This document shows, piece after piece, positions 1 to 6,927 of a stretch of DNA of 13,656 nucleotides. The notes under the pieces are model-generated. The model was not told the origin of the DNA and did no database searches. It saw nothing but the letters and a program-made list of their open reading frames with translations. The stretch lies in the NCBI GenBank assembly GCA_004357015.1, contig SMXE01000010.1:1-13656 (forward strand), given 5' to 3'. This DNA comes from Caldithrix sp. GTDB lineage: Bacteria > Zhuqueibacterota > Zhuqueibacteria > Oceanimicrobiales > Oceanimicrobiaceae. The position numbers and the translations under genes are program-made. The first letter of the stretch is position 1. Each line of letters begins with the position of its first letter.

Positions 1-177
1 CATGGGCCGTCATGGGAATGGCGTAACCTTTCCCATTTCTGTAACGTTGGACAGCGTTTTCTATAAGGAAGGGATGAACTTTCTGGTCAGGCTGCTCCAA
101 CAAACTTCGTAATGATTGGCCGCTTTTTCCCAACCTACATGTTCAAAGCGCCAGAAATCATCGCGATAAGAATCCAT
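1..177 (-). pseudogene. Internally deleted class I SAM-dependent methyltransferase remnant (partial at window edge)
   Basis: Reading left from an ATG at 177, with an upstream GGAG-type ribosome site, a 38-residue frame begins MDSYRDDFWRFEHVGWE and ends at a TAG at 61-63. The pattern WE+AA..YE..W..LTR.FIP resembles the first helices of UbiE-like methyltransferases. From position 64 to the window edge another frame reads IENAVQRYRNGKGYAIPMTA. This resembles the C-terminal strand of the same family (RYR.G.G.AIPM). The roughly 170-200 residues expected between these ends, including the glycine-rich SAM-binding motif I, are absent. I infer an internal deletion with a frame change. The C-terminus runs off the window. 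Family assignment is from memory of the motif patterns. An alternative is two unrelated chance frames, but the two halves appear in the right order and strand. Confidence 0.55.
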
Positions 178-272
178 GTCTTATAATCTCCGTGGAATGT
201 GCACAAGGGCAAGCCCGACAAGTCTTGAAAAATATCTGACGAGAATTTAGGATAGAATCAAATCCAACACAA

Positions 273-293
273 CGCATGAATATGCGGTTTTTT
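273..293 (+). repeat. Small hairpin CGCAT-GAAT-ATGCG followed by T-run
   Basis: A perfect 5-bp stem (273-277 with 282-286) around a 4-base loop is followed by GTTTTTT. On the plus strand this has the shape of a weak intrinsic terminator, but no plus-strand gene precedes it. The same design, CGCAT-NNNN-ATGCGGTTT, recurs at 1293-1310, so I call it a repeated element rather than a terminator. Confidence 0.4.
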
Positions 294-295
294 CC

Positions 296-397
296 TAATT
301 GATTAAGGATTATTGAAAATTGATTATTGGAGTAGAAAGAGTTTATTGGGAGAGGACGAGTTTAAATTATCAATAAACAATAATCGATAATCAATTA
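296..397. repeat. Imperfect 35-bp AT-rich inverted repeat ending in the regulator's stop codon
   Basis: Arms 296-330 and 363-397 match at 27 of 35 positions when one is reverse-complemented, with a 32-base spacer. Each arm is itself built from ATTGATTA / GATTATTG-like units about 10 bp apart. The right arm ends exactly at the TAA stop (395-397) of the response regulator gene, so a transcript of that gene would fold into a long AU-rich hairpin starting at its stop codon. It could be a dispersed intergenic repeat, a 3' stabilising structure or both. Confidence 0.6.
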
Positions 398-1045
398 ACG
401 CGGCGGTTGGATAATGCGGTCTTTCAGTCCTTTGGCAACGGCTTGGGTTCTTGTGTGCACCTGGAGCTTTTCGTAGATATGGCGGATGTGGTAGCGCACG
501 CCGTCAACCGAAAGGTAAAGTTGTTTGCCGATGGCTGAATACGATTTCCCTTGCGCCAGTAGGTTAAGGACTTCCTGCTCTCTCTCGGTCAGATTTTCGG
601 TTTTGGGGGGCGACTTAAAGATTGGTTTCTGAAACGACGCAATCACTTTCCGGGCGATATTGGGAGTCATTGGTGAGCCACCACTCGCAGCACTTTTGAT
701 TGAGGAGATCAAATCATCGGCCGTGATTTTTTTCAACAGGTAGCCGATGGCGCCATTACATAGCGCATCAAAGATTTTCTTGTCATCATCGAAAACCGTG
801 CACAGGACGACGGCAATGTCGGGGAATTTTTCGGAAACGTAGCGAACGCCCTCAATGCCGGACATACCAGGCAATCCGATGTCCATCAGCACAACATCGG
901 ACACACCGAATTGCTCAGATTCGAATGCATCCTCGCAATTAGCGTAAGCGCCAAGAATGACAAATTCCGGAATTGGCTCAAAGACAGCAAGCCACCCTTC
1001 CCGGACGAAACGGTTATCTTCAACAATGGAGATGGCGATCTTCAT
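395..1045 (-). CDS. Two-component response regulator, NarL/FixJ family (REC + LuxR-type HTH)
   Basis: A 216-residue cytoplasmic transcription regulator. Residues 1-120 form a receiver domain: the acidic pair is E9-D10, the phospho-acceptor is D55 in VVLMDIGLPGMSG, the switch threonine lies in VVLCTVFDDD, and the conserved lysine is in GYLLKK. Residues about 148-210 form a LuxR-type helix-turn-helix (LTEREQEVLNLLAQGKS, then LSVDGVRYHIRHIYEKLQV). The start MKIAISIVEDN is preferred over an upstream in-frame start 57 bases earlier, because receiver domains begin directly with this strand. No strong ribosome site is visible before it. It lies 272 bp downstream of the sensor kinase on the same strand and is its likely phosphotransfer partner. 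Family is certain; the target genes are unknown. Confidence 0.93.
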   Translation of the reverse strand: MKIAISIVEDNRFVREGWLAVFEPIPEFVILGAYANCEDAFESEQFGVSDVVLMDIGLPGMSGIEGVRYVSEKFPDIAVVLCTVFDDDKKIFDALCNGAIGYLLKKITADDLISSIKSAASGGSPMTPNIARKVIASFQKPIFKSPPKTENLTEREQEVLNLLAQGKSYSAIGKQLYLSVDGVRYHIRHIYEKLQVHTRTQAVAKGLKDRIIQPPR

Positions 1046-1145
1046 TAGTATGGATTGTTGGCCTGTACGACAAATCCTAGCCGGCGGAGCTGCAATTAAC
1101 AATTATGGTTCTAGAATCATAAATAAACCAATTGGTAGTCGCAGT

Positions 1146-1173
1146 GATGCTGGATGCTGGATTCTTGATGATG
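1146..1173. repeat. Degenerate 7-bp tandem repeat (GATGCTG-type, four units)
   Basis: Consecutive units GATGCTG, GATGCTG, GATTCTT and GATGATG lie between the kinase and regulator genes. No gene is credible in this 272-bp gap. The repeat may add linker length only, or be one copy of a dispersed short-period family (compare 296-397, 13491-13566 and 13600-13631). Confidence 0.45.
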
Positions 1174-1290
1174 AATTAGATTCGTTTGGCGTGGCAAAGC
1201 CGCACCGTGAAACCTGGGCTGTGAAACGGCAACGTATTCTGTATGTGTGAGCCACTCGCGGACAAGTTACGAATGTTCTGATTTAGAGTC

Positions 1291-1308
1291 ACCGCATATC
1301 TATGCGGT
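1291..1308. repeat. Perfect hairpin ACCGCATA-TC-TATGCGGT downstream of the kinase gene
   Basis: An 8-bp perfect palindromic stem lies nine bases beyond the kinase stop codon. In the kinase direction it is followed by GACTC and not by a T-run, so it is not a classical intrinsic terminator. It could protect the 3' end or attenuate transcription into the regulator. The core repeats the hairpin at 273-287. Confidence 0.45.
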
Positions 1309-1317
1309 TTCTAAACC

Positions 1318-4300
1318 TCAAACGCCAAATTCCAGCCGCCACTCGGTCCCGCCACCGGCCTGCGTCTTTAGTTCAACCTGTGCATTCAGCTTGTTGGCCC
1401 TGGCGTGAATATTCTTGACCCCATTGCGCTCCTTTGGCGTGTCGGGATCAAAACCGATGCCATTGTCCGCCACCGTCAGGACAATGCTTTTGCTGTTGGC
1501 CAAAAGTTGAATTTTGACGTCTGTACACTGCGCGTGTTTGGCGATATTTGTCACCATCTCCTTGAAAATCAACCAGAAGTTGCGGCGCCGTTCCATGTTC
1601 AGCCTGTTGAGTGACAGCGACTCCGGGATATCGATGACATAGGTTATGGACTTGCTGTCAAACAGGTCAGAGGCGTAGCGGCGCAGCTTGGCCAGCAATT
1701 TCTCCCACTGGTCGTTGCTCGGGTCGATGGCCCAGATGATGTCGCTCATGGCTTCCTGCGCCTCGGAAGAGCTTTCCGAAATGAGCGACAAAAATTTGTT
1801 GGAAATTGGCACGCCGCGCGCCTTTGCATCGTTTCGGATAGCTTGCGCGAAATAGGAGATACTGCTCAGGGTGGCGCCGATCTCATCGTGCAGGTCCTGT
1901 GCAATCCGGTTGCGCGTGCGCTCGATCTCGAACAGTTTCGAAACCCTGTAATTGTAGGCCAGCGCCAGAATTCCGGCGAAGGTCAGCGCCGCCAGAATTC
2001 GGAACCACCACGTTTTCCAGAACGGCGGCGTGATCTTAATTCTGAGCGCAGCGCCTTCCTCGTTCCAGATGTCATCGCTGTTCGAGCCCTTCACGCGAAA
2101 AACATACTCCCCCGGCTCCAGGTTGCTGTAGTTCACGAACCTGCGCGTGCCGGAGTGAATCCATTCCGTGTCCAGTCCATCCAGCCTGTAGGCATATTGG
2201 TTTCGTTCGGGGTAAGAAAAATCAAGCGCCGCAAACTCAACGGAAAAATAATTCTCCCTGTACGTCAGCGTTATTTCGCTTGCACCGCCTTGAGCAAACC
2301 CGTGTACTGCTTCTTTGCCGAATTTCCGGAACGCCGTTATGGCGATGGGCGGTATGAATGGACTATCCACTACCTTGTCCGGATAGAAACGATTGAATCC
2401 GTTGCCGCCGCCAAATAGCATTTCGCCATCCTGCGCCAGGTGGCAACAACCTACTTCAAAGACCAGCCCTTGCAGGCCGTCGGCGCGCGAAAAGTTTCTG
2501 AACTGTTTGCGCTCATAATCTCGGTTAAAGCGGGTCAGCCCTTTATTGGTGCTGAGCCAGAGGTTGCCATTGCCGTCAGAAAGAATCCCGGCGATATAGG
2601 AGCTGGCGAGGCCGTCAGGTTCGTAGAATTGTTCAAACGTGCCTGTGGCCAGGTCTAACTTGTTTAGTCCGTTGGTTGTGCCAATCCAGATTTGGCCCCG
2701 GCTATCCTCATGGATTGTGGTGACTGAATTGTTGCTCAGACTACCCGGGCGCTTTGGGTCGTGCCGAAAAGTTTGAAACGTTTCGTTTTCGGCATCAAAC
2801 AGACAGAGGCCGCCGTTGGTGGTGCCAACCCAAAGATTGTTACCGCTGTCCTCGTACAGAACGGCGATGTCGCCATGGCTCAAGCTGGCCAGGTCGTGCG
2901 GGTCCGGGAAGTAATGCTTGAAACTGCCGGTCTCTGGGTCCAGCCGATTTAGTCCGTCCGACGTCCCAATCCAGATGTTGCCGCTGTGGTCTTCCACAAG
3001 GGCTCGAACGCGGCTGTTGCTCAGACTGTTGTCGTTGTCGCCATCGTGCAGGAAATGCCTGACCTGTTTGCTCTGCTTGTCGTAGGTGTAAACGCCGTTG
3101 CCATAAGTTCCTACCCACAACTTGTGCCGCCCGTCTTCGATGATGGCGAAAACATAGCCCGGGAATCGTTTGCCCGGCACGGTGGTCTTGAGCACAAGCT
3201 CAAAGCGATTTTGCCCCGGCCTGAGCCTTGACAGGGCATTGTTGGTGCCGACCCAGACAACCTCATCCTCATCTTTGTACAGCGCATTCACGTGGTTCAA
3301 GCCGGCGTTCCCCTGCCCGACGGCTTGAACCTTCACGTGTGGAAACTTGCGAGGTTTGAGGTCCAGCTTATTAACGCCGCCCAGATTGGTGCCAACCCAA
3401 AGATTCTCTGACCTGTCCTGGTAGAGGGAACGAACAATATTGTCTCGCAAGCTGCTCTCGTCATTTGGGTGGCTCATGTAGCGGCCAAAACTCAGCCCGC
3501 CGTTGGTCCCCGCGAGATCAAGCTGAGCGTGATTGCCGTCCGACCTGCTTGCCCGAACCAGGCCGCCCCCCAATGTTCCCAACCAAAAAGCACCGGATCT
3601 ATCCTCAAAAATCGACAGGACCCGGTTGCTGCTGAGCGCGTTTTCCTCATCCGATTGGTGGTAGGTGCGAAAGGTTTCGGCGGCAGGATCGAAAACGCAC
3701 AGACCGCCGCCATAAGTGCCAACCCACACCAGGCCGTATGTGTCGCAGTGCAACGCCATCACATAGTTTGAACTGAGCGAATTGGGCTCGCCTTCTTGCT
3801 GGTTATAATGTTTGAAAGACTGCGTTTCAGGTTGAAAGAGATTGAGCCCGCCGCCAAGCGTACCCACCCAGATTCGTCCGTCCCGGTCCTCGGCGATGGC
3901 GAACACTGAGCCGTCTGCCAGTGTGCCTGCGTCATTTGGATCATGCAAAAAATGAGTAACGGCCATCAGACCGGCGTCGCCGATGCTCATCCTTGTCAAA
4001 CCACCTTTGTTGGTACCGACCCAGACATCATCAGACCTGGCCTGGAGCAAGACGCGGATGTCGCTGTCGCTCAACGCTCGCGGATTGCCGGCTTCGCTGT
4101 AAAAACTGTCAAAATTATCCGTTGCCGGCCTGTAGCGATTCAGCCCATAGCGCGTACCCACCCAGAGCACGCCTTCCCGGTCGATCAAAAAAGCACGCAC
4201 GCGATTGTCGGAGAGTGAAGTCGAGTCGGAGACGATATTCTTGTAAATTTTGAATTCATAGCCGTCGTATTTGTTCAGACCATCCTGCGTCCCAAACCAC

Positions 4301-4458
4301 ATGAAGCCCGCATCGTCCTGAATGATGGCATAGACCGCGCGCTGCGAAAGCCCTTGTTCCATCGAAAGCTGTGTGAAATCTGCCGGAAAGGGTTGGGCGT
4401 ACAAAGCACACGCGGAAAGAGAAATTGCGGCGAAACATGTCAGAACGAGTTTTGACAT
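1318..4458 (-). CDS. Periplasmic two-propeller (Reg_prop/Y_Y_Y) sensor histidine kinase, HisKA_3 type
   Basis: A membrane sensor kinase of about 1046 residues. The export signal MSKLVLTCFAAISLSAC could be cut after LYA or, since LSAC fits a lipobox, be lipidated. It is followed by 14 blade motifs of the form (V/I/L)W(V/I)GT..GL (for example MWFGTQDGLNKY and IWVGTLGGGLNLF), enough for two seven-bladed propellers. Next come a Y_Y_Y domain at about 720-805 (YAYRLDGLDTEW, then NLEPGEYVFRVKGSN), one membrane segment at about 818-840, and a dimerisation/phosphotransfer helix with H857 in RIAQDLHDEIGATLSSI. The C-terminal HATPase domain carries an N-box (KEMVTNIAKHA) and a G-box (VADNGIGFD). It ends there, with no receiver or AraC domain, so it needs a separate regulator, which follows downstream. 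ATG 4458 is chosen because ACAGG lies 9 bases before it; ATG 4464 and TTG 4482 are in-frame alternatives. Ligand unknown; polysaccharide breakdown products are common for this family. Confidence 0.93.
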   Translation of the reverse strand: MSKLVLTCFAAISLSACALYAQPFPADFTQLSMEQGLSQRAVYAIIQDDAGFMWFGTQDGLNKYDGYEFKIYKNIVSDSTSLSDNRVRAFLIDREGVLWVGTRYGLNRYRPATDNFDSFYSEAGNPRALSDSDIRVLLQARSDDVWVGTNKGGLTRMSIGDAGLMAVTHFLHDPNDAGTLADGSVFAIAEDRDGRIWVGTLGGGLNLFQPETQSFKHYNQQEGEPNSLSSNYVMALHCDTYGLVWVGTYGGGLCVFDPAAETFRTYHQSDEENALSSNRVLSIFEDRSGAFWLGTLGGGLVRASRSDGNHAQLDLAGTNGGLSFGRYMSHPNDESSLRDNIVRSLYQDRSENLWVGTNLGGVNKLDLKPRKFPHVKVQAVGQGNAGLNHVNALYKDEDEVVWVGTNNALSRLRPGQNRFELVLKTTVPGKRFPGYVFAIIEDGRHKLWVGTYGNGVYTYDKQSKQVRHFLHDGDNDNSLSNSRVRALVEDHSGNIWIGTSDGLNRLDPETGSFKHYFPDPHDLASLSHGDIAVLYEDSGNNLWVGTTNGGLCLFDAENETFQTFRHDPKRPGSLSNNSVTTIHEDSRGQIWIGTTNGLNKLDLATGTFEQFYEPDGLASSYIAGILSDGNGNLWLSTNKGLTRFNRDYERKQFRNFSRADGLQGLVFEVGCCHLAQDGEMLFGGGNGFNRFYPDKVVDSPFIPPIAITAFRKFGKEAVHGFAQGGASEITLTYRENYFSVEFAALDFSYPERNQYAYRLDGLDTEWIHSGTRRFVNYSNLEPGEYVFRVKGSNSDDIWNEEGAALRIKITPPFWKTWWFRILAALTFAGILALAYNYRVSKLFEIERTRNRIAQDLHDEIGATLSSISYFAQAIRNDAKARGVPISNKFLSLISESSSEAQEAMSDIIWAIDPSNDQWEKLLAKLRRYASDLFDSKSITYVIDIPESLSLNRLNMERRRNFWLIFKEMVTNIAKHAQCTDVKIQLLANSKSIVLTVADNGIGFDPDTPKERNGVKNIHARANKLNAQVELKTQAGGGTEWRLEFGV

Positions 4459-4511
4459 AAACATTTGCCTGTGAAATTTCAAATTACAAGCAACAAATCA
4501 ATCTGGAATCA

Positions 4512-6722
4512 TCATCCGGGTCGTACCACAATGCGGCCGTCTGAAAGCCCAGTAACCTGGCCGACGATCTTCGCTGCCTTGACACCTTTCGCCAGCAGCG
4601 TTTCAGTCGCTTTCTCACTGTGTTCGGCAGGAACGGAAATCAAAAGACCGCCGGAAGTCTGGGCGTCGCAGAGCAGGGTTCGCAGGGTGCGTGAGATCTC
4701 GGGAGACCAGGTGACCACGTCCGCGACGTATTCCATGTTGTTCAGGGTGCCGCCCGGAATGACGTTGGCGGTGATGAATTCTTTCGCTGCTTCCAGAACA
4801 GGCACCGAATCGGCAGAGATCTCAACGTTTACGCCGCTACCCTGCGCCATTTCTTTCAGATGTCCCAGCAGACCGAAACCGGTAATGTCTGTGCACGCGT
4901 TGACAGGCAACTCGGTGAGCGCTTCGGCTGCTGCGCGGTTCAGCGTACTCATGATTTCGATGGCCGTTTGCGTGGTCTCTGCATCGGCAAGCCCGCGTTT
5001 GAGCGCGGTGGTAATGATGCCCAGCCCCAGCGGTTTGGTCAAAATCAGAACGTCGCCGGGTTTGGCACCGGCATTGGTCAGCACTTTCTCAGGATGAATG
5101 ATGCCGGTCACGGCCAGGCCGAATTTTGGCTCCGTGTCATCGATTGTGTGCCCGCCGATGATACTGACCCCGGCTTCCTGCGCTTTTTCCTGCGCGCCGC
5201 GTAGTATCTCCCTTAGCACCTCCATCGGCAGCCGGTTAGACGGAAAGCCGACGATATTGAGGGCAAACAGTGGTCGCCCGCCCATGGCGTAGATGTCGCT
5301 GAAAGCGTTGGTGGCAGCGATGGCGCCGAAGTGGTACGGATCGTCCACGATGGGAGTGAAGAAGTCCACGGTTTGTACGATGGCGGTGTCGTCGCTCAAT
5401 TTGTAAACTGCCGCATCGTCCGCGGTGTCCAGGCCGACCAGCACGCGGGCATCGTCCGGCACTGGCAGGTCTGCGAGCACGCGTTCCAGCGCCTGCGGCC
5501 GCAGCTTGCAGGCGCAGCCGAGACCATGGGTGAAATGCGTCAGCTTGATATCGCTGAACTCGGCGACGCTTTGCACCCCGCCAGCCTGAGACGGCTGCAG
5601 CCGTGCCACGGCATCTGAAATCAATTCGATGGCGCGATCGATTTCTCCTTCAGTGGTAAATCTGCCGGTGGAAAAGCGGATGGCGCCCATGGCATATTCA
5701 ATCGGCACGCCCATGGCCAGCAGCGTCGGCGAAACATCGATAGAGTCCGAGTGGCAAGCGGCGCCCGCCGATGCCGCCACGCCTTCGAGCTCATCCAGCA
5801 ACGTGTTGGCTTCGATGTTCGGAAAACTCAGGCTGAGCGTGTTGGGCAGCCGACGTTTCGGGTGGCCGTTCAGTAGGGCCGACGGAAAGCGTTTCTTGAG
5901 TCCGGCATAAAGCTGGTCGCGCAGCTTTTGCATGTGGCGCATGTTTTTTTCGAGACGCTGTTTTGCGACCTCGCACGCTTTGCCCAGCCCAACGATCTCC
6001 AATACGTTTTCCGTGCCGGCGCGCAGATTCTGCTCGTGGTCCGCGCCGTGCATCAACTTCTCCAGTGCCACGCCGTGCCGGATGTAGAGCGCGCCGATGC
6101 CCTTCGGCGCGTACAGTTTATGACCCGCCACTGTCAGCAGATCCACCCCCAGCGTTTTCACGTCCGTGACAATCTTGCCTACGCTCTGCGCAGCGTCCGT
6201 GTGCACCAGGATATCGTGCGCTTTAGCGATGTTTACAATTTCAGCAAGCGGCTGAATCGTGCCAACTTCATTGTTGGCGTGCATAATGGTGATCAGGATT
6301 GTTTGCGGCGAAATGGCCTTGTGCAGCGCGTCCGGATCGATGACTGCGAACTCATCAACCGGCAGGTAGGTGACCTGAAAGCCGTGCTGCTCCAGATGCT
6401 GGCAGACTTCGTAGACCGCCGGATGCTCGATGGCAGAGGTGATGATATGGTTGCCTTGCTCGCGTCTGGCAAAGGCCGCACCCTTGATGGCATAGTTGTT
6501 CGACTCGCTGCCGCCGCTGGTGAAGATGATTTCATCGGCATCGCAATTCAGCAGCGCGGCCACCTGCTTGCGGGCAGTTTCCACCGCTTTTTTCGTCTGC
6601 ACGCCGTACCAGTGCGTGCTGGAGGGGTTGCCGAAGTGTTCTTCGAGATAGGGACGCATGACTGCAACGACAGCCGGATCCAGGGGTGTAGTGGCGTTGT
6701 AATCCAGGTAGATCGGTTTCAT
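4512..6722 (-). CDS. selD: Fused cysteine desulfurase (NifS-like) - selenophosphate synthetase (SelD)
   Basis: A 736-residue cytoplasmic fusion. Residues 1 to about 375 are a PLP-dependent cysteine desulfurase: N-terminal YLDYNATTPLDP, the ITSAIEHPAV motif, the PLP lysine K202 in AGHKLYAPKG, and the persulfide (or perselenide) cysteine C323 in AGAACHSDS. After a short linker, residues about 389-736 are a full-length selenide water dikinase (348 residues; the usual size is about 347). It carries HGLGCACKL, with C403, C405 and K406 matching the catalytic Cys17, Cys19 and Lys20 of E. coli SelD, then GLDTADDAAVY, the metal-binding GGHTIDDTEP, and DITGFGLLGH. The catalytic position is a TGC cysteine and not an in-frame TGA selenocysteine. 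The fusion likely channels selenium from selenocysteine to selenophosphate, used for Sec-tRNA or selenouridine. AAGGA lies 10 bases before the ATG. No selA, selB or selU gene is in the window. The sensor kinase follows 53 bp downstream on the same strand. Confidence 0.95.
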   Translation of the reverse strand: MKPIYLDYNATTPLDPAVVAVMRPYLEEHFGNPSSTHWYGVQTKKAVETARKQVAALLNCDADEIIFTSGGSESNNYAIKGAAFARREQGNHIITSAIEHPAVYEVCQHLEQHGFQVTYLPVDEFAVIDPDALHKAISPQTILITIMHANNEVGTIQPLAEIVNIAKAHDILVHTDAAQSVGKIVTDVKTLGVDLLTVAGHKLYAPKGIGALYIRHGVALEKLMHGADHEQNLRAGTENVLEIVGLGKACEVAKQRLEKNMRHMQKLRDQLYAGLKKRFPSALLNGHPKRRLPNTLSLSFPNIEANTLLDELEGVAASAGAACHSDSIDVSPTLLAMGVPIEYAMGAIRFSTGRFTTEGEIDRAIELISDAVARLQPSQAGGVQSVAEFSDIKLTHFTHGLGCACKLRPQALERVLADLPVPDDARVLVGLDTADDAAVYKLSDDTAIVQTVDFFTPIVDDPYHFGAIAATNAFSDIYAMGGRPLFALNIVGFPSNRLPMEVLREILRGAQEKAQEAGVSIIGGHTIDDTEPKFGLAVTGIIHPEKVLTNAGAKPGDVLILTKPLGLGIITTALKRGLADAETTQTAIEIMSTLNRAAAEALTELPVNACTDITGFGLLGHLKEMAQGSGVNVEISADSVPVLEAAKEFITANVIPGGTLNNMEYVADVVTWSPEISRTLRTLLCDAQTSGGLLISVPAEHSEKATETLLAKGVKAAKIVGQVTGLSDGRIVVRPG

Positions 6723-6778
6723 TTATTGAGATTCCTTAATAGACGGCGAAGCGGCAAATGGCAAACTCAGACTGAGCT

Positions 6779-6906
6779 AACTAACGGCTCACCGGCGCTG
6801 CCAGCCTAAGTCACTGAACACCTCGGTTTACTATCTAACCTTGTTAATTGGCGTAACCAGGAAATCACGTCAGGGCGGTAGCGTCCGTGTGCAGCCGACG
6901 TTATAC
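6779..6906 (-). mobile_element. Integron attC-like recombination site (candidate)
   Basis: The plus-strand bases 6782-6802 (TAAC GGCT CAC CGG CGCT GCC) pair without interruption with 6874-6903. The right arm carries five bulges (6897-6899, 6892, 6888, 6884, 6877-6879), giving 21 base pairs with all unpaired bases on one arm. The ends read GTATAAC and GTTAGTT on the minus strand, each one mismatch from the attC boxes RYYYAAC and GTTRRRY. The span of 128 bp is within the usual attC range. One-sided extrahelical bases are a hallmark of attC. Their placement in the R''-L'' half gives a minus-strand orientation, which puts the preceding PD40 lipoprotein gene (stop 21 bp away) in the cassette position. 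No integrase or second attC is seen here. It could instead be an unrelated long stem-loop acting as terminator. Confidence 0.5.
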
Positions 6907-6927
6907 CTGCCTCTGCGAAGGAGCAGC

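Noticed and set aside
273..293. Intrinsic terminator for the regulator gene
   Set aside because: The T-run follows the stem on the plus strand, while the regulator is transcribed on the minus strand.
1146..1173. CRISPR-like or microsatellite array
   Set aside because: Units are only 7 bp with no spacers; it is a simple degenerate tandem repeat.
957..1250. 97-residue plus-strand open frame over the start of the regulator and the following gap
   Set aside because: It overlaps the regulator antisense, has no ribosome site and reads through the 7-bp repeat; no domain is visible.
5508..5516. Possible selenocysteine (TGA) codon at the SelD catalytic position
   Set aside because: Both cysteine positions are plain TGC codons (C403 and C405), so no Sec insertion is needed.
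5928..6809. 293-residue plus-strand open frame opposite the desulfurase half
   Set aside because: It is antisense to a certain gene and a by-product of its codon usage; no recognisable motif or start signal.
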